Of a stretch of 64,000 nt of DNA, positions 34,995-47,038 are shown in pieces; position 1 is the stretch's first letter, and every line of letters begins with the position of its first letter. The DNA is taken from NCBI GenBank assembly GCA_964017155.1, contig OZ024857.1:14684896-14748895 (forward strand). The letters run 5' to 3'. Made by a program: the position numbers and the translations under genes. Source of the DNA: Oasisia sp. SBJ-2009. Its lineage: Eukaryota > Annelida > Polychaeta > Sabellida > Siboglinidae. The notes beneath the pieces were generated by a model that was not told where the DNA came from, searched no databases, and worked only from the letters and a program-made list of their open reading frames with translations.

Positions 34995-37925
34995 CTCTAA
35001 TCTCAGCTTGCCAAACTCCTACACTTTCCCGGCTGGCTGAACTCATCTATTTTCATATTTGGTTTGACTCCACCAATATCCAGTTTGATGTAACTCCTCC
35101 GTTCTCTCACTTGGCCTCACTCTTCCGTTCTCTCACTTGGCCTCACTCCTCCGTTCTCTCACTTGGCCTCACTCCTCCGTTCTCTTACTTGGCCTCACTC
35201 CTCCATTCTGTTACTTGGCCTCACACCTCCATTCTCTTACTTGGCCTCACTCCTCCATTCTCTTACTTGCCCTCACTCCTCCGTTCTCTTACTTGGCGTC
35301 ACACCTCCATTCTCTTACTTGGCCTCACACCTTCATCCTCTTACTTGGCCTCACTCCTCCGTTCTCTTACTTGGCCTCACTCCTCCGTTCTCTTACTTGC
35401 CCTCACTCCTCCGTTCTCTTACTTGGCCTCACTCCTCCACTCTCTTACTTGCCCTCACTCCTCCATTCTCTTACTTGCCCTCACTCCTCCATTCTCTTAC
35501 TTGGCCTCACTCCTCCATTCTCTTACTTGGCCTCACACCTCCATTCTCTTACTTGGCCTCACTCCTCCATTCTCTCACTTGGCCTCACACCTCCATTCTC
35601 TTACTTGGCCTCACTCCTCCGTTCTCTTACTTGGCCTCACACCTCCATTCTCTTACTTGGCCTCACTCCTCCGTTCTCTTACTTGGCTTCACTCCTCCGT
35701 TCTCTTCCTTGGCCTCACTACTCCACTCTCTTACTTGGCCTCACACCTCCATTCTCTTACTTGGCCTCACTCCTCCATTCTCTTACTTGGCCTCACTCTT
35801 CCACTCTCTTACTTGGCCTCACTCCTCCATGATCCTAATTGGCCTCACTCCTCCATTCTCTTACTTGGCCTCACTCCTCCATTCTCTTACTTGGCCTGAC
35901 TCCTCCTTTCTCTTATTTGGCCTCAATCATCCATTCTCTCACTTGGCCTCACTCATCCATTCTCTCACTTGGCCTCACTCCTCTATTCTCTTACTTGGCC
36001 TCACTCCTCCATTCTCTTACTTGGCCTCACTCCTCCATTCTCTCACTTGGCCTCACTCCTCCATTCTCTTACTTGGCATCACTTCTCCATTCTCTCATTT
36101 GGCCTCACTCCACCATTCTTTTACTTGGCCTCACTCCTTCATTCTCTTACTTGGCCTCACTCCTCCATTCTTTTACTTGGCCTCACTCCTCCATTCTCTT
36201 ACTTGGCCTCACTCCTCCATCCTCTTACTTGGCCTCACTCCTCCATTATCTTACTTGGCCTCACTCCTCCATTCTCTTACTTGGCCTCACTCCTCCATTC
36301 TCTTAGTTGGCCTCACTCCTCCATTCTCTTACTTGGCCTCACTTCTCCATTCTCTCATTTGGCCTCACTCCACCATTCTTTTACTTGGCCTCACTCCTCC
36401 ATTCTCTTACTTGGCCTCACTCCTCCATTCTTTTACTTGGCCTCACTCCTCCATTCTCTTACTTGGCCTCACTCCTCCATTCTCTTACTTGGCCTCACTC
36501 CTCCGTTCTCTTGGCCTCACTCCTCCATTCTCTTACTTGGCCTCACTCCTCCATTCTCTTACTTGGCCTCACTCTTCCATTCTCTCACTTGGCCTCACTC
36601 CTCCAATCTCTCACTTTGCCTCACTCCTCCATTCTCTCACTTTGCCTCACTCCTCCATTCTCTTACTTGGCCTCACTTCTCCATTATCTTACTTGGCCTC
36701 ACTCCGCCATTCTCTTACTTGGCCTCACTCTTCCATTCTCTTACTTGGCCTCACTCCTCCATTCTCTCACTTGGCCTCACTCCTCCATTCTCTCACTTTG
36801 CCTCACTCCTCCATTCTCTCACTTTGCCTCACTCCTCCATTCTCTCACTTTGCCTTACTCTTCCATTCTCTCACTTTGCCTCACTCCTCCATTCTCTCAC
36901 TTTGCCTCACTCCTCCATTCTCTCACTTGGCCTCACTCCTCCATTCTCTCACTTGGCCTCACTCCTCCATTCTCTTACTTGGCCTCACTCATCCATTCTC
37001 TCACTTGGCCTCACTCCAATCTCTTACTTGGCCTCACTCCACCAATCTCTCACTTTGCCTCACTCCTCCAATCTCTCACTTTGCCTCACTCCTCCATTCT
37101 CTTACTTGGCCTCACTCATCCATTCTCTCACTTGGCCTCACTCGTCCAATCTCTTACTTGGCCTCACTCCTCCAATCTCTTACTTGGCCTCACTCCTCCA
37201 ATCTCTCACTTTGCCTCACTCCTGCAATCTCTCACTTTGCCTCACTCCTCCATTCTCTCACTTGGCCTCACTCCTCCATTCTCTCACTTTGCCTCACTCC
37301 TCCATTCTCTTACTTGGCCTCACTCCTCCAATCTCTCACTTTGCCTCACTCCTCCATTCTCTCACTTGGCCTCACTCCTCCATTCTCTCACTTTGCCTCA
37401 CTCCTCCATTCTCTCACTTTGCCTCACTCCTCCATTCTCTCACCTGGCCTCACTCCTCCATTCTCCTGCATGGCCTCACTCCTCCATTCTCTCACTTGAA
37501 CTCACTCCTCCATTCTCCTACTTGGCCTCACTCTTCCATTCTTCTACTTGGCCTCACTCCTCCATTCTCCTACTTGGCCTCACTCCTCCATTCTCCTGCA
37601 TGGCCTCACTCCTCCATTCTCTCACTTGGCCCCACTCCTCCATTCTCTCACTTTGCCTCACTCATCCATTCTCTCACTTGGCCTCACTCGTCCATTCTCT
37701 CATTTGGCCTCACTCCTCCGATCTCTCACTTGGCCTCACTCCTCCATTCTCTTACTTGGCCTCACTCCTCCAATCTCTCACTTGGCCTCACTCCTCCATT
37801 CTCTCACTTGGCCTCACTCCTCCATTCTCCTACTTGGCCTCACTCCTCCATTTTCCTACTTGGCCTCACTCCTCCATTCTCTCACTTGGCCTCACTCCTC
37901 CATTCTCTCACTTGGCCTCACTCCT
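34995..37925. repeat. 26-bp minisatellite, about 110 copies
   Basis: The unit begins TTGGCCTCACTCCTCCATTC and ends TCTTAC or TCTCAC. Leftmost units (34995-35095) are strongly degenerate and the interior is homogeneous. Variants are regional: CCGTTC mostly before 35720, CTTTGCC after 36600, and CTCCTGCATGG between 37460 and 37620. Because 26 is 2 modulo 3, all three plus frames encode the same 26-residue peptide repeat, giving apparent frames up to 778 residues that are not genes. Confidence 0.98.
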
Positions 37926-38060
37926 CCGCTGTCCAGTGTCAATTGTCATGTGTGTTTTATGTGGCTCACCGCAAGAGCAACCCAACGGTCCACGGAGATC
38001 TCAACACCAGGGCAGGACGGTGCTGAAGCAGCCATTGCCAGTTGTTGCTGCCTGAATTAT
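37926..38060 (+). repeat. Right copy of ~135-bp direct repeat
   Basis: Begins directly where the last minisatellite unit stops (CCGCTGTCCAG) and is collinear with 34833-34969. Confidence 0.75.
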
Positions 38061-38384
38061 TCACACACCAGATGATTTGCTTTGGCTGGTTAGCATCTGT
38101 CTGCACTGTTTGGAGGAAGACAAAAAACCGGCTGGCCACCCGAGGGTCAGACCTGCTGTTTGATGCTACGAGGGGCCCGGTTGTAATCACGGGTCGAGAC
38201 TCCCGTCAGCGCCGGTGGTGGCCATGTCATCGCTGACTGTCAGCGCATGAGTAATGGGGCCAGTCGGCCCAGCTCATCCGTTATTCCATTTCGCTTACTC
38301 TTGTCAGATGGTCAGAAACTGATTCGTGATTACCTTTGTATTTTACGTTTCCGTTGATGTGGTGAAATCAATGGAGAGGGAAGT

Positions 38385-38437
38385 AGGGTGGGGGTAGTGG
38401 GGGGGTAGTGGGGGGGGGTAGTGGGGGGGGGGAGGGA
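38385..38437. repeat. G-rich tract (GGGGGTAGT)n
   Basis: Runs of 4-10 G separated by TAGT on the plus strand; a typical potential G-quadruplex sequence. Confidence 0.9.
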
Positions 38438-38551
38438 AGAATGGGATTTAGTTGGAGATGCAAATAATACAGTGATTGAAAGAAGGAAAGAAGGGGAGGC
38501 AAGAGACATATATATGTATATATAATGTATATATATATATTATATATATAT

Positions 38552-38935
38552 AACTTAGTCTAAAAACCATGTATACAGTATGGAGAATGTTTCTGCCAAA
38601 AGAGCTGTTTCATCATGTTTTATGTGCACATTTTGATTGATAATAAGAGACAGATATGGAGATGCAAAGAAACGAATGATGGAAAGAAAGAAAGACAGCA
38701 AGAAAGGAGGAGAGAGAACAATATAGCAGGTTAACTTACGGTTAAGTCTAAGAACCATGTATGCAGTATGGAGAATGTTTCTGCCAAAAGAACTGATTCA
38801 TCAGAGAAAACAGTATTGTCAATATAGCAGGTTAACTTATGGTTAGGTCTAAGAAGCATGTATCCTGTATAGAGAATGTGTCAGTTAAACGACCAGTTTC
38901 TTCATGTTTGACGTGCACGTTTTGATTGATTGTGT
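38552..38935. repeat. Three diverged copies of a ~100-170-bp repeat
   Basis: Starts near 38552, 38727 and 38822. Shared blocks are TTAACTTA, GTCTAAGAACCATGTAT and GGAGAATGTTTCTGCCAAA. The first and third copies also share TCATGTTTTATGTGCAC / TCATGTTTGACGTGCAC and TTTTGATTGAT. Confidence 0.8.
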
Positions 38936-39534
38936 GCTATCCCTTTGTCCTTTAAATGAAATCAAAGGCCGCAGGGATGTGTGGGAGACTGGAGTCTGGT
39001 GGTAGGTGAAGGTTAGGAACTGTCAAGAGGCTCATTGATGATGGTAGCAATCTATCCATTGGTGACTACACCCTGTGGGGATGAGGATGTCCCGTGTTAT
39101 GGTGCTGTTCTACACTCAACCCCTTGTGCCTCCGGCTGGGAGGAACTCTAACCTGGTGGCTCGGTATAAGTTATTGTTATAATTATTATCATTAGAAAGG
39201 TTAATGGTTGATGAAAAAATATGTTAAAAGAAGAGTTACAGAAGTCTGAAATACATATTCCTTCTCACACTGTAGCGGCAAAGTGTTCTTGACACACGCT
39301 TAGTGCAGGAATTAATGCTAGCGATGAAAGTGGACAACCACAAAACTGAAGATGAAGTGAATACAGGAAGATCGTAACTGAGATTGGGAGATTGTTTAAA
39401 GACCGCCATGGTTAATGGGATTGTTAGAGGAGAACAAGAGGGAGAGATGGACAAAAAGGACTTCATAACTCCATCGTACACAGAGTTGTTTAGAATGCAT
39501 GATACTTAAAGCCCCCATTTCTCACCTTCACTAC

Positions 39535-39845
39535 TGCTGTTTCAACAGTTGCATTGGATTCCGGTAGTATATCAAATCAAATACAACTTGGCCACTGTTG
39601 CTGTGCTCTTTCTACTGAACAACCAACTTGCTTTGTTAATCTGCTACCGTTACCTGAAGACTTAGGACCCTTAATGGGTCATCCTTTTCCTGACAATTAT
39701 TTGCTCCTAAAATTGAGCTCAACATTGGCAAATGTCCTTTTTCTGTAGGTGTGCCAACAACCTGGAATCAGATACCGTTAAATATATGAAACTCTGAGCT
39801 TGAATTTTCAATGATATAGGCGCTATGAAAGAGGAACAATTACTG
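39535..39845 (+). mobile_element. Decayed LINE C-terminal fragment
   Basis: Across frameshifts the plus strand reads LHWIPVVYQIKYNLATVA, LLPLPEDL and FSVGVPTTWNQIPLNI. This is the conserved order LHWLPV..RI.YK.., L.LP..LRS, FSV..P..WN.LP at the end of CR1/jockey-like LINE proteins. Confidence 0.8.
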
Positions 39846-41519
39846 TTACTTCAATAGCGGTGATGATTTGTGGGAACTGAAAAAGATGGACAAATTCATT
39901 GGCCACCTCGCCCCGGGCAGTACTCTGTGAGAAAGAGAATAGCAAAATGGCTTGGCAACAGAGTGCAGGCTTGAAACGAGGCAAGGTCAGACAGTCATTT
40001 GTCGTGGCAAGTTGTCGACAGGAAAGAAGCGTGTTCGCACTCCCGTCACAGACAGGCGGCCCGCGCTGTGCCATTTCTCTTGCTTAAACATATCAGTGCT
40101 TCCAAGTCTCGCCCATTAGGTTTATGTACTTCCCAATATATCATGATCCCTGTGTGTGCTTGCGTGCCTTTTATTGTCCATGTGTTCATGCGAGTGCTTG
40201 TGTTTCATGTTCGTTATGTGTGGTACATTGTTTTGGTAAAGTATATCTTAAAATTACAAGTTTATACTCACAACTGCTGCTCAAAGGGAAAATGCTTTCA
40301 AAGTTAGACAAATTTTCAATAAACAGATTTGCTTTTATGTATGTACTAAGTATGCTTTGAGCTTGGTGACACAATTTGTATTGATATTTTGCGTTAATAC
40401 CGTTGTTTTACAAACCTATTGTGTTCTTTTTGGGTTTAGCTGCACATGATGATGTATAAACTAGAACCAGTTCTAATACAACCAATTATTGCTTTATTTT
40501 GCATGAAGTTAAACAATTGTGTACAAGTCAACAAAATCATTAATTTTGTAAATAAAAATAAAAATTATTAATATGAGTTCAGTGATAGGCACATATATAT
40601 ATTTCACAATTGGTTTACCATCATAATGATAATATTTAATTTGTTCAATAATTATTGACCTGCAGTGAGCCTTCACTGTTTAAAAATGTCAATTTGACAT
40701 TCACCTGTTTGTATTTACTAGAAAACAACATATCCAAAAATATTTTTTCATGAATAAAATGTTTACCCAAAAGCTGCTTAATAAAATCATAGGTTCATCC
40801 ATATCAACCATGTCCTTTGTGGGAAACGGAGGTAAGGCTTTGGATAACACTAACCTGGGAGTTTGAGGGAGACCATTATATAACACTCATGTGTGATATG
40901 TCCAGGGATCTTTGTACCATGTGGGGAATAACTGATATCACTCTTATGCAGAAAACATAAGCCCTGGAAGTGAGAAAAACTAACCTAAATGCGAAGCCGA
41001 AAACATGAGCAGGCCGGAAATAAATAAATATTCGCCGTCATTTCTTCATAATGCGTCCCAACTTAATCGAGTTGCCAGCAATGTGGTCGCTGTTTTATAT
41101 GCAGTATAAATTGCAATTGTCTGCGTTTGCCAGGCGTCAGTATAAACCAGCGAAGTGAAATTACAAGGCCGGAGACATTTTAGTATTGACAACAAACAGC
41201 TTGCTCAGTGGGCATGTGGCGACCATCGTCGCGGCCAAGCCAGTAAAACAGAACGCGAGTCTGGCTATGCCGGCTGAATGTTGAATGTCGACGTTCAGGT
41301 CATTGGGCTCAGACTGGCGTGTGCTGAAACACTGAAAGCACCTGGCAGGAGAGATGTTTTTCTAAAGTGGTTTGACGCAGCAGCAGCAGCGAAATTGCAT
41401 AAGTTCACCATATCGAGGTACCAGCATTCGTTTCAGAGAGACGATTTAATGGGTTTGCACTGTGAAGGTCTGAGCCTAGCTGCGTATGTTCTCCAGGCCT
41501 CCTGTCTTGATGGGATGGG
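39846..41519. other. Intron sequence, nothing recognised
   Basis: No exon, repeat or transposon could be supported. A frame starting at 41278 runs into the next array and looks accidental. Confidence 0.4.
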
Positions 41520-42203
41520 ATGGCCGTTCTTTGTTTTGTATCTTCTTCCTTCCTTGGTTTGTATCTTCTTCCTTCCTTGTTTTGTATCTTCTTCCTTCTT
41601 TGTCTTGTATCTTCATCCTTCCTTGTTTTGTATCTTCATCCTTCCTTGTCTTGTATCTTCATCCTTCCTTGTTTTGTATCTTCTTCCTTCCTTGTTTTGT
41701 ATCTTCTTCCTTCCTTGTTTTGTATCTTCTTCCTTCTTTGTCTTGTATCTTCTTCCTTCCTTGTTTTGTATCTTCTTCCTTCGTTGTTTTGTATCTTCTT
41801 CCTTCCTAGTTTTGTATCTTCTTCCTTCTTTGTCTTGTATCTTCTTCCTTCTTTGTCTTGTATCTTCTTCCTTCCTTGTTTTGTATCTTCTTCCTTCCTA
41901 GTTTTGTATCTTCTTCCTTCTTTGTCTTGTATCTTCTTCCTTCCTTGTCTTGTATCTTCTTCCTTCTTTGTCTTGTATCTTCATCCTTCCTTGTTTTGTA
42001 TCTTCTTCCTTCCTAGTTTTGCATCTTCATTCTTTGTTTTGTATCTTCTTCCTTCCTTGTTTTGTATCTTCTTCCTTGTTTTGTATCTTCTTCCTTCCTT
42101 GTTTTGTATCTTCTTTCTTCATTGTTTTATACCTTCTGCCTTCCTTGTTTGTATCTTCTTCGTTCCTAGTTCTGTATCTTCTTCCTTCCTTGTTTTGTTC
42201 ATG
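41520..42203. repeat. 23-bp polypyrimidine minisatellite, about 29 copies
   Basis: The unit contains TTTTGTATCTTCTTCCTTCC. Variants are CTTCATCC, TTCTTTG and CCTAG. The plus strand is almost purely T/C. 23 is 2 modulo 3, so three overlapping plus frames stay open. Confidence 0.97.
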
Positions 42204-43600
42204 CACAGTAGCCCTCTTCAGAATTATTTGTTGTGACTTAAGATGATGTCTACCTCAAACCTGTGTAATTCACAGCTGTTGAACTAATTACAAAAGACCT
42301 CGTGGTCTATATCTTTATTTTCTGGTTAATGTGATTTCGAGTAAATGTGCTTGTATAACCACCAATCTGTTAATTGTGTTCTGTAAAACTTAGTGTCTGT
42401 AATAAAATGTAGGAGGAAGTACAGACTGAAGCTGGGTTGCAAAGTCATAAAATGGTCTTTTGTCTTGATAAAAAGAATTCTAGGAACATCACTATTAGCC
42501 TAAAAAGAATAATGTTCAAATCACAATTACAGCTCGCACAGTTTAGGGTGTGCATGCATCATAAACGAACGTAACAATTTGACCACATTTCAATGTGTTC
42601 CTTATCATCATCAGTGAGAGCCTACTGTGCGACGAACTGTGAAATCACAGTCCTAGAAACAAACAAAGCTGTGCCAGGAACCATGATTAGATGCCTCAAT
42701 GCCTGGAGGTCAGACCAGTGCATTACTTGCGTTGGCAGGCCGATGTGCTTTAGTTTAGCGAAAACATATCGATGAGATTACTCCGAAACCGGCAGTTGGC
42801 TTCGAACGTAAGAGCCACATTTACACCAAGCCTAATGCCATTGCTTGATGAAGACTTCAGCTTGGCCTGCTTGGGACACAGCGGTCGTCAGCGCTGACGC
42901 AAGTGGCATGCTGACGACACGCCGCGATTTGTATGCTTGAGCGGTGAAGGAGAAATGATCAAGAGACTTGAGCACTGTCTCAGTCTCAAACATGTCAGAC
43001 GGCTGTAGCATTTGCAGTACTGATGACGCACTGAAAGCTTTGGATCTATTGCAGCATTTTAATGCTATAAAATGTGGCTGCCAATGTGTTGGTGTTGTTG
43101 TTACTTAATTTGCTTGTTAATACACTTAATGTGTACACTAATACAGCTGTGTGTGTGTTGCTGATGCTATGAGACTGTACCGATGAATAACAACAATTCT
43201 TACACAAAATACGGTGACAATGTAGTGCTCTTAGCAATGATGCTGCAGTTTCACCTCATCTGCATGCAGTATACGCTGTCAGATACGCTCTCAGTGGGGC
43301 ATATTTACAGTGTAAACAGACTGCAGCACTGCACAATGCATACATCACACAGTGTAGCTATTGTGTGTCATGTTCAGAGCTCGACAGTTCCCATAGGACA
43401 CCAGTACACATATGTAAAACAACAAGTTCTGCCGTCCATGCCACAACACTCCTGCATTCCACAATGTATCACTTGAATTGAAAGGATTTGTGTCCAGCTA
43501 GACTGACTGATGGTGAGAGAAGAGATCAGTTGAAATGTAAAAATAGTAACTTCTCATGCTGCAGAATCTCAAAAATTAGGTTCAGTGGTGCAAAAAAGTG
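42204..43600. other. Intron sequence, nothing recognised
   Basis: Short frames only; no repeat structure noticed. Confidence 0.4.
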
Positions 43601-43604
43601 CTAA

Positions 43605-44075
43605 TATTAATGCAGTGTGTGGTCATGCTTGTCTGCAAGAAGAGACCATTAGAGAAGGTCATTGTTACAGCAATGTGCGGCCATGCATGTCTGTTGAGAC
43701 AATATAGATGTAGAGATGACACTGCAATGTGCAGCCAGGCATGTCTGTTGAGACAATGTAGATGTAGAGATGACACTGCAATGTGCAGCCATACATGTCT
43801 GTTGAGACAAAAGAGATGTAGAGATGACACTGCAGTTTGCAGCCAGGCATGTCTGCTGGGAGCAGATACCAGTTATTTGATTAAGGATTCTCCGTTCCTG
43901 GAGCAGAAACATTAAAATACATGTAGCATGCAGCCATGCATGTCCGTTTACAGAAGAAACAAATAGAGGTGTTACATTGTTCCTGCAGTGTGCGGCCACG
44001 CGTGTCAGTGGGGAGAAGAGACTGGTAGAGATGTTACAGTCTGTGCAGTAATCGGCCATGCGTGTCTGTTGATGC
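43605..44075. repeat. 54-bp minisatellite, about 5-8 increasingly degenerate copies
   Basis: Best copies contain TGACACTGCAATGTGCAGCC and CATGTCTGTTGAGACA with a 54-bp period (43718, 43772, 43826). Copies near 43920-44075 are spaced and degenerate (CATGCATGTCCGTT, CACGCGTGTCAGTG, CATGCGTGTCTGTT). As 54 is divisible by 3, frames repeat every 18 residues. Confidence 0.9.
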
Positions 44076-44079
44076 ATTG

Positions 44080-47038
44080 CATGCATGGCTGCCCTCTCAT
44101 TCAGAGTTCAGCTCACAACAGGCAATCACCATTAATCGTGCTTGTATGTTTGGGGCGCCATTGTGGTTGTTGGGTCTCATCAGTCGTTGTGTCGTGCCTG
44201 GAGCTGTTTTGGCACGCTCTGTGTGCAGAAGATGTCTTGAAGATGAGGCTGAGGTGATAGATGCTCCCAGTCTCTCGTGGATACAGAAAACACATATTTC
44301 TCCTTTCTCCTATTACAGCTCTAATAACGTGGTGTAGGGTCGTTTGGTACGTCTATATGTCAACAGTGCGTTTCCAAGACAAAGGCAGTTTTCCATAAGA
44401 AATCCTGCACTGCCTTTGTATTAGGTTTATATGTAATATTTACGCACCAGGGTATCGCAAATGAGCACAGACAACTGTCATTGGAGTCTGCACTCTGTCT
44501 ATGTGTTGAACCTAAAGAAAGACTGAACACATGACCATATTTTGTATACGCGCATACATGTATATATCACATATTCACCCATACACAAATACACACAGTG
44601 CATGAGTACACAAACACAGTGCATGTATTTTACATGCAAATCTATATGATATAATGTACACACATACACATAGCAATTACACAGTTTCGACTAATATGTT
44701 TCGACTAATGTATAATGTTTTTTTGAGTAGTAGCATATATGATGCTGATTACTCATTAAAATTTGTAAATATTATGACATTATAAGTGTTATTAATTGCT
44801 CATATTTAAATCTGAAATGTATTCTTAAATTAATCTTTTTAAAAACAACTGTAGGGAAGTGTTAACTGACAAACCCACTAAAATAGAACACTTTCAGAAA
44901 ACTTGTTATTATTTATTATTCAGAAGGTGGTAGCTAATTTAGTTCTAAAAAGAAATATTTTGATATACAAAGACACAACAGATTCATGCTTATGCAACCA
45001 AATGCACCACAGGCATCTGTGCCCTAGAGACAGTACACCTAGACAAACAAGATTTCTCCTTCACCAGACCACTCCGAATGATTCAGTTTTCAATAAAACA
45101 AGCCATTTCATGTAATAATCCAGATAGGAAGCAGCCGAACTGGATGAGACAATCAACCTATGAGCAGTGACCACAAGCAGTCGAACACATGTGATTATTG
45201 CAATGTACACGCGGAGCTGTGTCTATGACAGAATCGTGGATATATCAAATTGCCGGCACAGAACTGATCTGGCTTCTGAGTCGACTCGTTTCAACAGCTA
45301 ATGAATCACAATCACCAACTCCCCCTTGGGGGGTTGCATGATACTCCGCACTGACGCAGTCTGCGACAGCCATTCTTTAGCTCCTCCAACTGACAGTAGG
45401 TGGAATTACGTCTTCGACCAATCAGGATAAATTCGGTTCTTAGAAATCAGGAAGCGGAAAATAAATGTTGACTAGTCTCCTGCAATGAAACGAATGAACC
45501 ATCGTACAGTATCAAAGTTAACATGATACAGAATTCTTCTACATATGATGAGATACTCTGTAACTATTATCCTTAAAAGGCACAGGTAAGATATGTAAAC
45601 TTACTAAACTGGGATGGAAGACTGTAATTATGATCATAATTGGTTGCTGTCATTAACACCATCTTATATTTACTTACTTAAACTTATTTGAGGTGAAACA
45701 TTGACTGATTTTTTGGTAAGTGTGACTTTTTATTTTTGGGGAAAATTTCTACAAAATGTGTGCAATTTGAATATGAACAACAAACTAAAATTAAACAAAT
45801 CTTATTCATGCATGGTGAGAATTTGTTTCTAATCATGCAAAACATATTTCTACCAAAGCAGTATATTTTATATTTTAAATATTTCAGCATGTGAAATGTC
45901 TGCAAAGTTTCAAACATCGTGACAATCTTTCCAAGATGTGAACCAATCAATTTCCCCGTGATTCTTTACATCTCCATTGATTGTGAACTTTTGTAATATA
46001 TAAATTGTGTGTTATTTGTGTTATTTACATATTGCCAGCTGACAGATAATAAATGTTGCTAGTTAAATGCCGGGGCAAATAGACATCGTGAGCATCACTG
46101 ATATATGATAGGATTCGAGGAGTTTTTTTACAATAATTACACATTGATTGGTGTTCCATGAAACTGGCCCGGTAACCCCCCCCTTGTGAACCTACAGGGT
46201 TACGACCCCTGGGAGGAGGGGGTTCAATACCCTGGAGGGGATAACAACTGTTGTTTTTTCTCAGAAATGAGTTTATATTTCCCCTAAGCCCTGGCTTCAG
46301 GGAATCAATTGGCTGTGAATCCCCCAACATGCATGTGTCACTCTAAATATAATTCTGCGCTGGGGTCGGTTCAAGATATCCAATGTCAGATTGCAAACAT
46401 TTGTTGTGTACACAGTTGTAGGGGACAGGCACAGGGTTATTCTGTATTACACAAGGTTATTATATATTAATCTGTTTATAATTACCCCGTTCAGCAGGAC
46501 TCTTCATGTGATACCTAGTGAGAAAGTAATAATCCCAGCATTGGGTGTGAAGTCATGAAGTAGTTGTTTATAACTGTGCCTGGCGAAGTGAGGAGACCAG
46601 GTACATGGCATGTTGACATTGTCAATTCTGGTTAGTGTGACTGATTTTAATATTGACTAATCGAGGCACATGCATAATTATTGTTATTAGTTTTAGGGGC
46701 ATGTTACATCACCCCTGGCTCCAGTATTTTAATCTTAAATTAATTCGCATTATCTTTTTATTAATTATTTTTATTATTATCTTTTGTCACCAGTATTCTG
46801 CATTGGTCGCAGTAGATAATCATTTCTAGGTAGTTGATCGTAACCCCAGGTGGCGCTACCTGTGGAATAAATTACTTCCCAGGTTGTCTACTAAGAAATA
46901 CACATTTCGTAATAAATACCTAAGAAGTCATGTTTTACTAAATGCACAAATCTTGGAATGGATATTTAGAAAGAGGGAAGTGATCCTGTGCATCTGTAGT
47001 GTTCACTATGTACCTTGTTGTCAGCACCGTGGAGTGAG
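44080..47038. other. Intron sequence, no gene recognised
   Basis: AT-rich sequence with a short CA-rich patch near 44560-44670. A 101-residue minus frame near 46025-46330 has no recognisable domain. Confidence 0.4.

Noticed and set aside
35163..37499. Frame of 778 residues (and several of 155-685) rich in SLLHSLTWPHSS repeats
   Set aside because: It is a translation of the 26-bp minisatellite; equivalent frames exist in all three registers and there is no splice or start context.
41278..41519. Possible exon before the 23-bp array
   Set aside because: The frame has no recognised similarity and continues only because it enters the array.
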